From positions 62,001 through 126,000 of the forward strand of contig JAUSND010000003.1 of the NCBI GenBank assembly GCA_030646295.1: a DNA stretch of 64,000 nucleotides, in the 5' to 3' direction. Made by a program: the position numbers and the translations under genes. Shown here one piece after another: positions 12,957 through 21,993 of this stretch; positions within the stretch are counted from its first letter, which is position 1, and each line of letters begins with the position of its first letter. Source of the DNA: Moraxellaceae bacterium. GTDB lineage: Bacteria > Pseudomonadota > Gammaproteobacteria > Pseudomonadales > Moraxellaceae. The notes below the pieces were generated by a model. That model saw nothing but the letters and a program-made list of their open reading frames with translations, ran no database searches and was not told the DNA's origin.

Positions 12957-15500
12957 ATGAACGCCAAATCCCGCATCGTTGTGATCGGCAACGGCATGGT
13001 GGGCCACAAATTTCTCGAAGTGCTGGCCGGTCATAATGACACCGGGGCCTGCGAGGTGGTGGTCCTGTGTGAAGAGCCGCGTCCGGCCTACGATCGTGTT
13101 TACCTGTCCTCCTACTTCACCGACAAGACGGCCGAAGACCTTTCGCTGGTAAAGGGCGACTTCTTCAACGAGCAGGGTCTTGATCTGCGGCTGAATACCA
13201 AGGCCGTGGCCATCGACAAGGTCGCCAAAACCGTCACTACTGCTGCTGGCGAAACCATAGCCTATGACAAGCTGGTGATTGCCTCCGGTTCCTTTCCGTT
13301 TGTGCCACCCGTGCCCGGTCACAACCGCGAGCACTGCCTGGTCTATCGCACCATTGAAGATCTCGAGGCCATCAAGGCCGGTGCTGCCGTGTCGAAAGTG
13401 GGCGTGGTGGTGGGCGGTGGCCTGCTCGGTCTTGAGGCGGCCAAGGCCCTGCGTGACCTTGGCCTGGAAACGCATGTGGTGGAATTCGCCCCGCGCCTGA
13501 TGGCAGTGCAGCTGGATGAAGGTGGTGCAAAAATCCTGCGGCGCAAGATCGAGGCGCTGGGTGTGAAGGTGCACACTGAAAAGAACACGCTGGAAATTGT
13601 TGATGGCGAGAATGCCCGCCATGTCATGAAGTTTGCCGATGGCTCCGCCCTGGAAACCGACCTGATTCTTTTCTCTGCCGGCATTCGTCCCCGTGACGAA
13701 ATCGGCAAGCAGGCCGGACTGGAAATGGGTCCGCGTGGCGGCATCGTGGTGAACAACTACTGCCAGACTTCCGACCCCGATATCTACGCCGTTGGCGAAG
13801 TGGCGCTGTGGAGTGGCCGTATCTATGGTCTGGTGGCCCCGGGCTATCACATGGCCACTGTTGCCGCTGATCACATCATGGCCGTGTCGGCCAAGGAATT
13901 TGCCGGCGCCGACATGTCCACCAAGCTCAAGCTGATGGGCGTGGATGTGGGCTCCATCGGTGATGCCATGGGCACAACACCTGGTGCACACAGCTATTAC
14001 TACATTGATGACGCCAAGGACATCTACAAGAAGATCGTGGTGTCGGCCGATGGCAAGAAACTGCTTGGTGCCGTGATGGTGGGGGATGTGGAGGCCTACG
14101 GTGGCCTGCTGCAGCTGATGCTGAACAACATGGACCTGCCGGAGTACCCGGATGTGCTCATCCTGCCGGTACGCGATGGCACTGGTGAAGTCGGCGTGGG
14201 TGTTGATGCACTGCCCATGACCGCGCAGATCTGTTCCTGCAACAACGTCAGCAAGAGCGATATCTGCGATGCGATTGATGCCGGTGCCATGGAAGTTGGC
14301 GACATCAAGTCGGCCACAAAAGCGGCGACCACCTGCGGCGGCTGTACCGCACTGATCGGCCAGATCCTCAAGTGCGAACTGGGCAAGCGTGGCGTCGAGG
14401 TCAAGAAGGATATCTGCGAACACTTCGCCTATTCGCGTCAGGAAATGTATCACCTGATCAAGATTGAAAAGATCCGCAGCTTTGAGGAAATGCTGGAAAA
14501 ACACGGCACGGGTGACGGCTGCGATATCTGCAAGCCCACCACGGCCTCCATTCTGGCCTCCACCTGGAACGACCACATCCTCAAGGCCGAGCATGCCGGT
14601 CTGCAGGATACCAACGACTACTACATGGCCAACATGCAGAAGGACGGCACCTACTCGGTCGTGCCGCGCATGCCGGGTGGTGAAGTCACGCCGGAAGGCC
14701 TGATTGCCGTCGGCCAGGTGGCAAAAAAATTCGGCCTGTACACCAAGATCACCGGTGGCCAGCGTGTTGACCTGTTCGGTGCCCGCGTTGACCAGCTGCC
14801 ATCCATCTGGAGCGAGCTGATTGATGCCGGCTTCGAATCCGGCCATGCCTACGGCAAGTCGCTGCGTACTGTGAAGTCCTGTGTCGGTTCGACATGGTGC
14901 CGTTATGGCGTGCAGGATTCCGTGGGTACCGCGATTGATCTGGAAAAGCGTTATCGCGGCGTACGTTCACCGCACAAGATCAAGTTCGGTGTCAGTGGCT
15001 GCACCCGCGAATGTGCCGAGGCACAGGGCAAGGATGTGGGCGTGATTGCCACCGAGAAGGGCTGGAACCTCTATGTGTGCGGCAATGGTGGCATGAAGCC
15101 GCGTCATGCCGAACTGCTGGCCGGTGATCTTGATACCGCTACCATGGTGAAGTACATCGACCGCTTCCTGATGTTCTACATCCGCACCGCAGATCGCCTG
15201 CAGCGCACCAGCGTCTGGCGCGACAACCTGGAGGGCGGCCTCAAGTACCTGCAGGACGTCATCATCAACGATTCGCTGGGACTGGCGGCCGAGCTGGAGG
15301 CCGACATGCAGCATCTGGTGGATACCTACCAGTGCGAGTGGAAGACCACGATTGAAGATCCGGAAAAGCTCAAGCGCTTCCGCCACTTCGTCAACAGCGA
15401 CGAGAAGGATGCCAACGTGGTGTTTGTCGAGGAGCGTGGCCAGATTCGCCCGGCGTCTGTCGCTGAAAAGAAGGGCCTGATCGAAACCGTTTCCGTCTGA
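12957..15500 (+). CDS. nirB: Assimilatory nitrite reductase [NAD(P)H] large subunit
   Basis: The cytoplasmic flavo-siroheme enzyme reduces nitrite to ammonium with six electrons from NAD(P)H. It has 847 residues, the usual length. The order is: FAD site (VVIGNGMVGHKFLEV, residues 6-20), NAD site (VGVVVGGGLLGLEAAKAL ~140-160), BFD [2Fe-2S] domain (ICSCNNVSKSDICDAI ... TCGGCTAL, ~423-470), an extra cysteine pair (GDGCDICKP ~520), a ferredoxin-like half domain, and the siroheme/[4Fe-4S] domain with SCVGSTWCRYG and SGCTRECAEA (~640-685). ATG 12957 follows CCGGAGGTAGAC, a strong ribosome site. It depends on cobA for siroheme. Expression seems to be set by readthrough of the ANTAR-like leader just upstream; I saw no separate sigma-54 site in that gap. 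Confidence 0.96.
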   Translation: MNAKSRIVVIGNGMVGHKFLEVLAGHNDTGACEVVVLCEEPRPAYDRVYLSSYFTDKTAEDLSLVKGDFFNEQGLDLRLNTKAVAIDKVAKTVTTAAGETIAYDKLVIASGSFPFVPPVPGHNREHCLVYRTIEDLEAIKAGAAVSKVGVVVGGGLLGLEAAKALRDLGLETHVVEFAPRLMAVQLDEGGAKILRRKIEALGVKVHTEKNTLEIVDGENARHVMKFADGSALETDLILFSAGIRPRDEIGKQAGLEMGPRGGIVVNNYCQTSDPDIYAVGEVALWSGRIYGLVAPGYHMATVAADHIMAVSAKEFAGADMSTKLKLMGVDVGSIGDAMGTTPGAHSYYYIDDAKDIYKKIVVSADGKKLLGAVMVGDVEAYGGLLQLMLNNMDLPEYPDVLILPVRDGTGEVGVGVDALPMTAQICSCNNVSKSDICDAIDAGAMEVGDIKSATKAATTCGGCTALIGQILKCELGKRGVEVKKDICEHFAYSRQEMYHLIKIEKIRSFEEMLEKHGTGDGCDICKPTTASILASTWNDHILKAEHAGLQDTNDYYMANMQKDGTYSVVPRMPGGEVTPEGLIAVGQVAKKFGLYTKITGGQRVDLFGARVDQLPSIWSELIDAGFESGHAYGKSLRTVKSCVGSTWCRYGVQDSVGTAIDLEKRYRGVRSPHKIKFGVSGCTRECAEAQGKDVGVIATEKGWNLYVCGNGGMKPRHAELLAGDLDTATMVKYIDRFLMFYIRTADRLQRTSVWRDNLEGGLKYLQDVIINDSLGLAAELEADMQHLVDTYQCEWKTTIEDPEKLKRFRHFVNSDEKDANVVFVEERGQIRPASVAEKKGLIETVSV

Positions 15501-15523
15501 GCGAAAGCAAAAGGAGAGTGAAC

Positions 15524-15874
15524 ATGAACACGTATAGCAATCTTGCCGAAGCGCTGGTGTCTGTCCCGGTGTGCAAGCTGAATGATCTGGTGCCGGGTAT
15601 CGGTGTGGGTGCGCTGGTGAATGGCCAGCAGGTGGCGATTTTCCGTTTGCGCAATGGCGATATCTTTGCCGTTGGCAATCACGACCCGTTTTCGGGTGCC
15701 AATGTGTTGTCGCGCGGACTGACGGGCTCCCTCAAGGGCAGCAAGGTAGTGGCGTCACCGATCTACAAGCAGCATTTCGACCTGGTCACAGGCGTGTGTC
15801 TGGAAGATGCGAGCGTGCGCATTCCGGTCTATGCCGTGCAGGTGGAAGGTGATGTGGTGTCTGTGTTGATGTAA
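15524..15874 (+). CDS. nirD: Nitrite reductase [NAD(P)H] small subunit
   Basis: This is a 116-residue Rieske-fold partner of NirB. NirD proteins have the Rieske-like fold but often lack the Cys-His cluster ligands, and here too the expected positions read NHDPFSGANVLSRG and SPIYKQHFDL without the C-x-H pairs, so no iron-sulfur cluster is expected. ATG 15524 is preceded by AAGGAGA at 15511-15517 with ideal spacing; GTG 15518 lies too close to it. It follows nirB by 23 bases in one operon. It ends the plus-strand nitrate block and converges on rlpA. Confidence 0.93.
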   Translation: MNTYSNLAEALVSVPVCKLNDLVPGIGVGALVNGQQVAIFRLRNGDIFAVGNHDPFSGANVLSRGLTGSLKGSKVVASPIYKQHFDLVTGVCLEDASVRIPVYAVQVEGDVVSVLM

Positions 15875-15895
15875 ACCAGCGAGAAGTGTGTGATG

Positions 15896-15922
15896 CGGGG
15901 GAGGGCTTCAGTCACTCCCCCG
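15896..15922. terminator. Hairpin between convergent nirD and rlpA
   Basis: CGGGGGAG (15896-15903) pairs perfectly with CTCCCCCG (15915-15922). There is no T-run on either side. The position between two convergent genes suggests a bidirectional stop signal. Confidence 0.45.
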
Positions 15923-15929
15923 ATACACC

Positions 15930-16847
15930 TCAGCGCTTTACCACAATCGGTGTGCCAAGCTCGCCATCGCGGATGATCTGGGCCACCTTGTCGGCATCGG
16001 CCAGCGTGAAGAACGGGCCGATCTGCACACGATGCACCAGTGCCGGTGCTTCGGTGCGGGCAATCACGACCGGTGCATAAATCAGCTCCAGCAGCTTTGA
16101 CTGCAGGGCGGTGGCATTGGCCAGTTCACCAAACGCCCCGACCTGAACATAGAAATTGGAGCCGGCCGCGATATCTGCGGACGTTGCCGACCCTGTCGGC
16201 TTGCCGGAGGCTCCCAGCTTGCGCTGGAACTCGGCCGGATCAAGCGCTTCGATTTCCACTTGTGCCGTGCCCGTTTTCAGCATGTCCAGCTTTGCGGCAG
16301 CCGCATACGACAGGTCCAGTATGCGCTCGCTGTGGAAAGGGCCACGATCATTCACCTTCACGATCACCGACTTGCGGTTGGCCTTGTTGGTGACACGAAT
16401 ATAGGTGGGTAGCGGCAGGTTGCGGTGGGCGGCGGTCATCTTGTACATGTCGTACTTTTCACCGCTGGAGGTTTTCAGGCCGTGAAATTTCTTGCCGTAC
16501 CATGAGGCACCGCCACTCTGGCGAAAGCCCTTGATCGTCGGAACCAGCTCATATGTCTCGCCCAGCACGGTATAGGGATTACGGTTGCCGTAAGCACTCA
16601 GTGGCTCTTCTACCGGCTCGGCATCGGGAACCTGACTGACATCGACCGGTGCATCGGGTGCGGCATCCTTGATGACATTGAAATCATGCGTACCAAATGC
16701 CGGGCGATCCTGCGGCTTGGGTACCGGTTGGGTCTGCGGCGGCAGGCGTGTAATCGGATTCACTTTCTTCTGGGGCGGCGGCGTTGTCACGCATGCGGCG
16801 AGCAGTACTGCGCCGGCGCATACGGACAGCAGTCGGATTCCGGTCAT
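15930..16847 (-). CDS. rlpA: RlpA family septal-ring lytic transglycosylase lipoprotein
   Basis: This outer-membrane lipoprotein acts on peptidoglycan during cell separation. The signal peptide ends in lipobox LLAAC (Cys19). A proline-rich linker follows, then the double-psi beta-barrel (SGGASWYGKKFHGLKTSSGEKYD ... VIVKVNDRGPF, written here in parts; ~110-200), including catalytic-type Asp in NDRGPF, and a C-terminal SPOR domain (NFYVQVGAFGELANA ... VQIGPF, ~230-300) that binds denuded glycan. Start 16847 has AGGAGT upstream. It follows mltB in the rod-shape/elongation series. The next expected gene, dacA, has been separated from it by the nitrate cluster. Confidence 0.94.
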   Translation of the reverse strand: MTGIRLLSVCAGAVLLAACVTTPPPQKKVNPITRLPPQTQPVPKPQDRPAFGTHDFNVIKDAAPDAPVDVSQVPDAEPVEEPLSAYGNRNPYTVLGETYELVPTIKGFRQSGGASWYGKKFHGLKTSSGEKYDMYKMTAAHRNLPLPTYIRVTNKANRKSVIVKVNDRGPFHSERILDLSYAAAAKLDMLKTGTAQVEIEALDPAEFQRKLGASGKPTGSATSADIAAGSNFYVQVGAFGELANATALQSKLLELIYAPVVIARTEAPALVHRVQIGPFFTLADADKVAQIIRDGELGTPIVVKR

Positions 16848-16925
16848 CAGTGACTCCTGTGTCCAGTAGGGTTCATGGGCCGTTGTTGATGGGGTAGCCA
16901 GTGAGGCAGCCCCATCCGTATCGTC

Positions 16926-17984
16926 TCAGGGGGCCGGTTGGCCTTCCGGTACGGCAACGGGCTCGGCGGGTATGGCGGCCGCGGCCAGTTCGGCCTCGCG
17001 TGCAGCCCGGATTTCCTGGCTCAGTTGCATGGCCGCCATGGCGTACAGGATGCTGCGATTGTAGGTTGTGATCACGTAGAAATTTGTGAAGCCCAGCCAG
17101 AATTCACCACCATTGTCACCCTGCAGACGAATGGCAGAGGCGGGTGTGGAGGCCATGAAGCTGGCGGTTTCGCGCGGCACCAGTCCCTTTTTGGCGATTT
17201 CGCCCAGCGTACTGACGGTTTTCAGCTCCTTGCTGATCACACTGTCGTATTCCTGGTTGATGATGCGCGCCCGTACTGCGAGCGGTTCGCCGGTTTTCCA
17301 GCCATTGGCCTTGAAATAGTTGGCAATCGAACCGATGGCATCGACCGGGTTGTTAATCAGGTCAATCTTCTTGTCGCCATCAAAGTCCACGGCCAGTCGG
17401 CGCCAGCTGGAAGGCATGAATTGCGGATAGCCCATGGCGCCGGCATAGGAGCCCCAGGTATTGAGCGGATCGAGACCGTTCTCCTTCGACAGGATCAGGA
17501 ATTCGCGCAGCTCCTTGCGGAAAAAAGGCGCACGCGGCGGATAGTCCAGGCCCAGTGTGGCCAGGGCATCAATCACGCGGTTCCTGCCCTTGTTGCCACC
17601 GTATTTGGTTTCCACTCCCAGAATCGCCAGGATCATTTCCGGCGGCACACCGTATGTTGCTTCTGCACGGTTGAGGGTTTCCTCATGCTCACGCCAGAAC
17701 GCCAGGCCTTTTTCCACGCGCTCGCTGGTCAGGAAAATGGGGCGGTATTCCTTCCATTCCTTGGTGCCTTCGGCGGGACGGGCAATCGCCTTCAGCACGC
17801 CTTCATCGCGTGCCACCTGTTCAAACAATGCAGCCAGTTCGCCCGGGGCATAGATTTTTTCCTGTTCAAGGCTGGCAATGATGGCTTGCACTTCTTCGTA
17901 CTGACGAAACTCACCCACGGCATGCACCGGTACCGGCTTCAGGCAGGCACTGCTGATCAGCGCACAAAAAATGGTTTTCAGCAT
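16926..17984 (-). CDS. mltB: Membrane-bound lytic murein transglycosylase B
   Basis: This periplasmic enzyme cleaves the glycan strand of peptidoglycan to 1,6-anhydromuropeptides. It belongs to the MltB/SLT_2 family; the catalytic glutamate is in AILGVETKYGG, and the QFMPSSW and VDFDGDKKIDL segments are typical. The start at 17984 gives the signal peptide MLKTIFCALISSACLKPVPVHA. The longer frame to 18026 begins with GTG-like context without signal features. The Cys in SSAC may be a lipobox variant, so lipidation is possible but not clear. The protein ends in an Ala/Pro-rich tail. It lies 38 bases after rodA in the same transcript. Confidence 0.92.
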   Translation of the reverse strand: MLKTIFCALISSACLKPVPVHAVGEFRQYEEVQAIIASLEQEKIYAPGELAALFEQVARDEGVLKAIARPAEGTKEWKEYRPIFLTSERVEKGLAFWREHEETLNRAEATYGVPPEMILAILGVETKYGGNKGRNRVIDALATLGLDYPPRAPFFRKELREFLILSKENGLDPLNTWGSYAGAMGYPQFMPSSWRRLAVDFDGDKKIDLINNPVDAIGSIANYFKANGWKTGEPLAVRARIINQEYDSVISKELKTVSTLGEIAKKGLVPRETASFMASTPASAIRLQGDNGGEFWLGFTNFYVITTYNRSILYAMAAMQLSQEIRAAREAELAAAAIPAEPVAVPEGQPAP

Positions 17985-18022
17985 GGCGGGAGTTCTCCGT
18001 GGCATTCCATGAAATGTTTCAT

Positions 18023-19174
18023 TCAACTGATGAGTTTCTTGTGCGTCTGGATGGACATGAGCAGCCCGAAGCCGGAGCAGAGTGTGATGATGGCGGTGCC
18101 ACCATAGCTGACAAATGGCAGGGGAACCCCCACGACAGGCAGGATGCCGCTCACCATGCCGGCATTCACAAACACGTACACAAAAAATGAAAGCGTGATG
18201 GCGCCGGCCAGCAGACGGGAATAGCTGTCTTGTGCCGTCGTTGCAATGTAGAGGCAGCGGCCGATGATGAACAGGTAGACGCTCAGCAGGATCAGCACAC
18301 CAATCAGTCCGAACTCTTCCGAGTAGGCAGCAATGATGAAGTCGGTGTGTCCTTCCGGCAGGAATTCGAGATGCGACTGCGAGCCGTTCATCCAGCCCTT
18401 GCCGGTAAAGCCGCCGGAGCCGATGGCGGTCTTGGACTGGATGATGTTCCAGCCATTACCCAGCGGGTCGGCTTCCGGATCAATCAGGGTGAGCACGCGC
18501 TGGCGCTGGTAGTCATGCAGCAGGTAGTTCCATGCCACCCACACCAGCGGCACCATCGCGGCCACAAAGCCGCCAATCAGCCACCAGGAAAGACCGGCGA
18601 GAAACAGCACGAACAGGCCGCTGGCAGCGACCAGAATGGAGGTGCCCAGATCTGGCTGCTCGGCCACCAGCAGGACCGGAATGCCGATCAGCACCAGGGC
18701 AATTGCGACCACGCCGATTTTCGGTGGCAGCTCGCGGCTGGCCAGAAACCAGGCCAGCATCATCGGCATGGCCAGCTTCATGAACTCGGAGGGCTGCACG
18801 CTACCCACGCCGGGCACAGACAACCAGCGCTGTGCCCCCATGCGCACATCACCCACGACCGCCACGGCGACCAGCAGCAGTACGCCGCCGGCATAAAACC
18901 AGGGTGACACGGCCTGATACGTGCGCGGTGGAATCTGTGCCAGTACAAACATGACGGTGAGGCCGATGCCAAAACTCATCATCTGCTTCATGGTCATGTC
19001 GAGATGACGCCCGGAGGCCGAGTACAGCTCGAACAGTCCCAGCCCGGCCGCCAGCAACAGTGCCACCAGCAAGGGCAGATCCAGATGCAGCATGCCCCAC
19101 AGGTCAAACTTGCGTTTGAACTGGGAGCCATCACGCGGCATGTGGCGCAGAAAGCGATCCTGTGTCGTGCTCAT
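18023..19174 (-). CDS. rodA: Rod-shape peptidoglycan polymerase RodA (SEDS)
   Basis: This polytopic inner-membrane glycosyltransferase polymerises lipid II during cell elongation with PBP2. It has 383 residues and about ten hydrophobic segments. SEDS hallmarks include MGAQRWLSVPG, QPSEFMKLAMP, the catalytic-loop Asp in AEQPDLGTS, and PLPFVSYGGTAI near the end. It begins 2 bases after the mrdA stop codon. Translational coupling of the two matches their function as one complex. Confidence 0.96.
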   Translation of the reverse strand: MSTTQDRFLRHMPRDGSQFKRKFDLWGMLHLDLPLLVALLLAAGLGLFELYSASGRHLDMTMKQMMSFGIGLTVMFVLAQIPPRTYQAVSPWFYAGGVLLLVAVAVVGDVRMGAQRWLSVPGVGSVQPSEFMKLAMPMMLAWFLASRELPPKIGVVAIALVLIGIPVLLVAEQPDLGTSILVAASGLFVLFLAGLSWWLIGGFVAAMVPLVWVAWNYLLHDYQRQRVLTLIDPEADPLGNGWNIIQSKTAIGSGGFTGKGWMNGSQSHLEFLPEGHTDFIIAAYSEEFGLIGVLILLSVYLFIIGRCLYIATTAQDSYSRLLAGAITLSFFVYVFVNAGMVSGILPVVGVPLPFVSYGGTAIITLCSGFGLLMSIQTHKKLIS

Positions 19175-19176
19175 GA

Positions 19177-21066
19177 TTATTCGTCGCTCGCTTCAGGAGT
19201 GGGCGCTGCAGGAGGGGGTGGCAGCTTGCCCAGCAACTCGAAATCAAACAGGGCACGGGCAATCGGTGCCACGCTGGAGCCATGCTTGCCGTTTTCCACC
19301 AGCACGACCACGGCAATCTTCGGCTTGTCTGCCGGAGCAAAGCCGATAAACCAGGCGTGGTCCCAGAAGCGCTCGCCGACAGTGGCTTCGTCGTACTTTG
19401 CACCCTGCTTGATGCCCTTTACCTGAGCCGTACCGGTCTTGCCGGCCATTTCATAGCCCTGCACCTTGTAACCGGTCGCACGTGCCGTGCCACCGGGACC
19501 GTGTACCACATCACGCATGGACATCTTCATGCGTTCCCAGTCCGCGCTGTCACCGGCGTAGGGCACCTTGTGGTCAGGCTTGTTGATGTTGTCGAATTCA
19601 TTGGTGTTGCTGGCGGCTTTCAGCAAGTGCGGGCGGATATGATTGCCGCCGTTGGCCAGAATGGACGTTGCCATGGCCAGTTGCAGCGGCGTGCTCGTGA
19701 AATAGCCCTGACCAATCCCGACCGACATCATTTCACCGCGATACCACGGTGCCTTGAGCCGCTCACGTTTCCACTGCACCGAGGGCAGGGTGGCGGCTTT
19801 TTCGTTGACCAGGTCAATGCCGGTCTTGGCACCAAAACCAAAGTTCTTCATCCAGTCATGAAAGCGGTCGACACCCATGCGGTCTGACAGCTGATAGAAG
19901 TAGGTGTCGCAGGATTCGACGATGGCCTTGTGCAGGTCCACCACGCCGTGTCCACCTTTCTTCCAGTCGCGGAACTGGTGCGAATCACCGGGCAGGCTGA
20001 AATAGCCCCGGTCCCCGATGCGGTAGTCCCAGTTCACCAGCCCGTAGTGCAGGCCACCCATGCCTTCGAAGGGCTTGATGGTGGAGCCGGGCGGATACAC
20101 GCCCTGCAGCGCACGGTTGTAGAGTGGCTTGTCGAGGTGATCGCGGTATTCCGAGTAGAGCTTGTAGGGAATGCCACCGACAAAGGCATTGGGATCAAAT
20201 GTCGGGTTGCTCACAAACGCCAGCACGCCACCGGTGTTCGGATCAATTGCCACCACGGCACCGCGGCGGCCGGCCAGCTGTTCATGCGCAATTTTTTGCA
20301 GGTCGTAATCCAGATGCAGGGTGAGGTCGTTGCCACGAACGGGCGGGGTGCGTTTAAGAACACGGATCAGCCGGCCATGGGCATTGGTTTCCACATGCTG
20401 GTAACCGACCTTGCCGTGCAGATAGTCTTCGTAGAATTTCTCGATGCCGATCTTGCCGATAAGGTTGGTGCCGGCATATTTCACCGGGTCCAGCGTCTTT
20501 TCTTCCTTTTCCGAAATGCGCGACACGTAACCGATGGCATGCGAGAACAGTTCGCCGTGCGGGTAATAGCGCGACAGTTCCACATTGATGTTCACGCCCT
20601 TCATCTCGTAGCGGACTTCCGAAAAGCGCGCGATGTCCTGTTCGGACAGACGCAGGCGCAGCGGGACTTCCTCGAATTTACGGGCCACACGAACACGTGC
20701 CTTGAAGCGGCGGATGTCTTCCGGCGTCAGCTGGAGGACGGGGGTCAGCCGCACCAGCATGTCATCAAGGTCGTCTACCTGCTGGCGGTTGATGGTCAGG
20801 GAGAAGGTGGGCTGGTTGTCAGCCAGCAGCCTGCCCTTGCGGTCAAAGATAAAGCCGCGCGGCGGTGAAATGGCTTCCAGGTGTACACGATTGTTTTCGG
20901 ACAGCACCGTATAGGTGTCGTGCTCGATCACCTGCAGGAAGTAGTAGCGTCCGATCAGCACACCAAACATGAGCAGCACAAATGCTGCCGCAACGATGGC
21001 GCGGCGCCGGAACAGGGCTGCTTCCTTCTGGTTGTCCTTGATCGTGATGCTGTTGAATTGGCGCAT
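19177..21066 (-). CDS. mrdA: Penicillin-binding protein 2 (peptidoglycan transpeptidase of elongation)
   Basis: This inner-membrane protein cross-links peptidoglycan in the elongasome with RodA. It has 629 residues: an N-terminal membrane helix (IVAAAFVLLMFGVLIGRYYF), a pedestal domain, and a transpeptidase domain with PGSTIKPF (S-x-x-K), ESCDTYF (S-x-D, as in PBP2) and KTGTAQ (KTG). Start 21066 has only a weak ribosome site, but upstream sequence gives no better choice. It heads the mrdA-rodA-mltB-rlpA run. Confidence 0.96.
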   Translation of the reverse strand: MRQFNSITIKDNQKEAALFRRRAIVAAAFVLLMFGVLIGRYYFLQVIEHDTYTVLSENNRVHLEAISPPRGFIFDRKGRLLADNQPTFSLTINRQQVDDLDDMLVRLTPVLQLTPEDIRRFKARVRVARKFEEVPLRLRLSEQDIARFSEVRYEMKGVNINVELSRYYPHGELFSHAIGYVSRISEKEEKTLDPVKYAGTNLIGKIGIEKFYEDYLHGKVGYQHVETNAHGRLIRVLKRTPPVRGNDLTLHLDYDLQKIAHEQLAGRRGAVVAIDPNTGGVLAFVSNPTFDPNAFVGGIPYKLYSEYRDHLDKPLYNRALQGVYPPGSTIKPFEGMGGLHYGLVNWDYRIGDRGYFSLPGDSHQFRDWKKGGHGVVDLHKAIVESCDTYFYQLSDRMGVDRFHDWMKNFGFGAKTGIDLVNEKAATLPSVQWKRERLKAPWYRGEMMSVGIGQGYFTSTPLQLAMATSILANGGNHIRPHLLKAASNTNEFDNINKPDHKVPYAGDSADWERMKMSMRDVVHGPGGTARATGYKVQGYEMAGKTGTAQVKGIKQGAKYDEATVGERFWDHAWFIGFAPADKPKIAVVVLVENGKHGSSVAPIARALFDFELLGKLPPPPAAPTPEASDE

Positions 21067-21153
21067 GGGTCTGGCGTCAGGCGAAAACGCGATTTTCAGG
21101 CAGGGCAGGCAGGAAAAGCCAGCATGTTTTTGTTGAGAAACCTGCAGCGTGTC

Positions 21154-21621
21154 TCAACGATGGTAAGGGTGGCCCTTGAGCAGGCTCCAGGCACGGTAAA
21201 TCTGCTCGGCAATCACGATGCGCACAAGGGGGTGAGGCAGGGTCAGGCGAGACAGGGACCACTTTTCATCGGCACGTTCCAGCACGGCACGACTCAATCC
21301 TTCAGGGCCGCCGATCAGCAGGGCGGCAGGACGGCCATCCACCTGCCAGTCACGCAGGGTGGCAGCCATGTCCTCGGTGGACAGGGTGCGGCCCAGCACA
21401 TCCAGTGCAATCACGCGTTCCTGCGGTTTCAGCGCGGCCAGCAGGGCGTCACCTTCCTGCTCTTTCAGACGGGCCAGATCGGCCCCCTTGCTGCGCTTGC
21501 CGGCCGTGATCTCGACCAGTTCCAGGCTGATGTCGCCGCTCAGGCGTTTGGTGTATTCCGTGCAACCTTCTTCCACCCAGCCAGGCATGCGGGTGCCTAC
21601 TGCCAGCAGTCTCAGGCGCAC
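21154..21621 (-). CDS. rlmH: 23S rRNA pseudouridine-1915 N3-methyltransferase
   Basis: This small SPOUT methyltransferase of 155 residues modifies pseudouridine 1915 in helix 69 of 23S rRNA. Motifs seen: GTRMPGWVEEG near the N-terminus, LLIGGPEGLS (SAM knot, ~100-110) and the conserved C-terminal end GHPYHR. It starts 3 bases after the rsfS stop, within the nadD-rsfS-rlmH run. Confidence 0.96.
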   Translation of the reverse strand: MRLRLLAVGTRMPGWVEEGCTEYTKRLSGDISLELVEITAGKRSKGADLARLKEQEGDALLAALKPQERVIALDVLGRTLSTEDMAATLRDWQVDGRPAALLIGGPEGLSRAVLERADEKWSLSRLTLPHPLVRIVIAEQIYRAWSLLKGHPYHR

Positions 21622-21624
21622 AGG

Positions 21625-21993
21625 TCAGGCTTTGGCTTGGGTGATATGACCGCTGGCACCTGGCGTCCACAGACGCTCAAGGTCGTAAAAGGCGCGGGTG
21701 GCAGGCTGCATAACGTGCACAATCACACCGCCCAGGTCGATAAGCACCCAGTCGCCGTCGCGCTCGCCTTCCATGCCGATCGGCTTCATGCCGGCTTCCT
21801 TCACCATTTTCACCACATTGTCCGCCAGCGACTTGACGTGACGGGTGGAGGTGCCCGACGCGATGATCATGACATCGGCAAGGCTGGTCAGGGAGCGTAC
21901 ATCAAGGGAGAGCACATCCTTGGCTTTCAGGTCATCCAGTGCGGCGAGTGTGGTGTCGACAAGCGTCTGGCTTTCAGGGGACAGTGGATTCAT
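21625..21993 (-). CDS. rsfS: Ribosomal silencing factor RsfS
   Basis: This 122-residue protein of the Iojap/RsfS family binds ribosomal protein L14 and blocks subunit joining during slow growth. Conserved parts are ALDDLKAKDV, VMIIASGTSTRHVKSLAD, EGERDGDWVLIDLGGVIVHVM and FYDLERLW. Its ATG overlaps the nadD stop codon (ATGA), so translation is coupled. Confidence 0.96.
   Translation of the reverse strand: MNPLSPESQTLVDTTLAALDDLKAKDVLSLDVRSLTSLADVMIIASGTSTRHVKSLADNVVKMVKEAGMKPIGMEGERDGDWVLIDLGGVIVHVMQPATRAFYDLERLWTPGASGHITQAKA

Noticed and set aside
12186..14846. Long minus-strand open frame (886 codons) opposite nasA and nirB
   Set aside because: It lies antisense to two well-recognised enzymes, has a low-complexity His/Gly-rich translation typical of shadow frames in GC-rich DNA, and shows no start signal.
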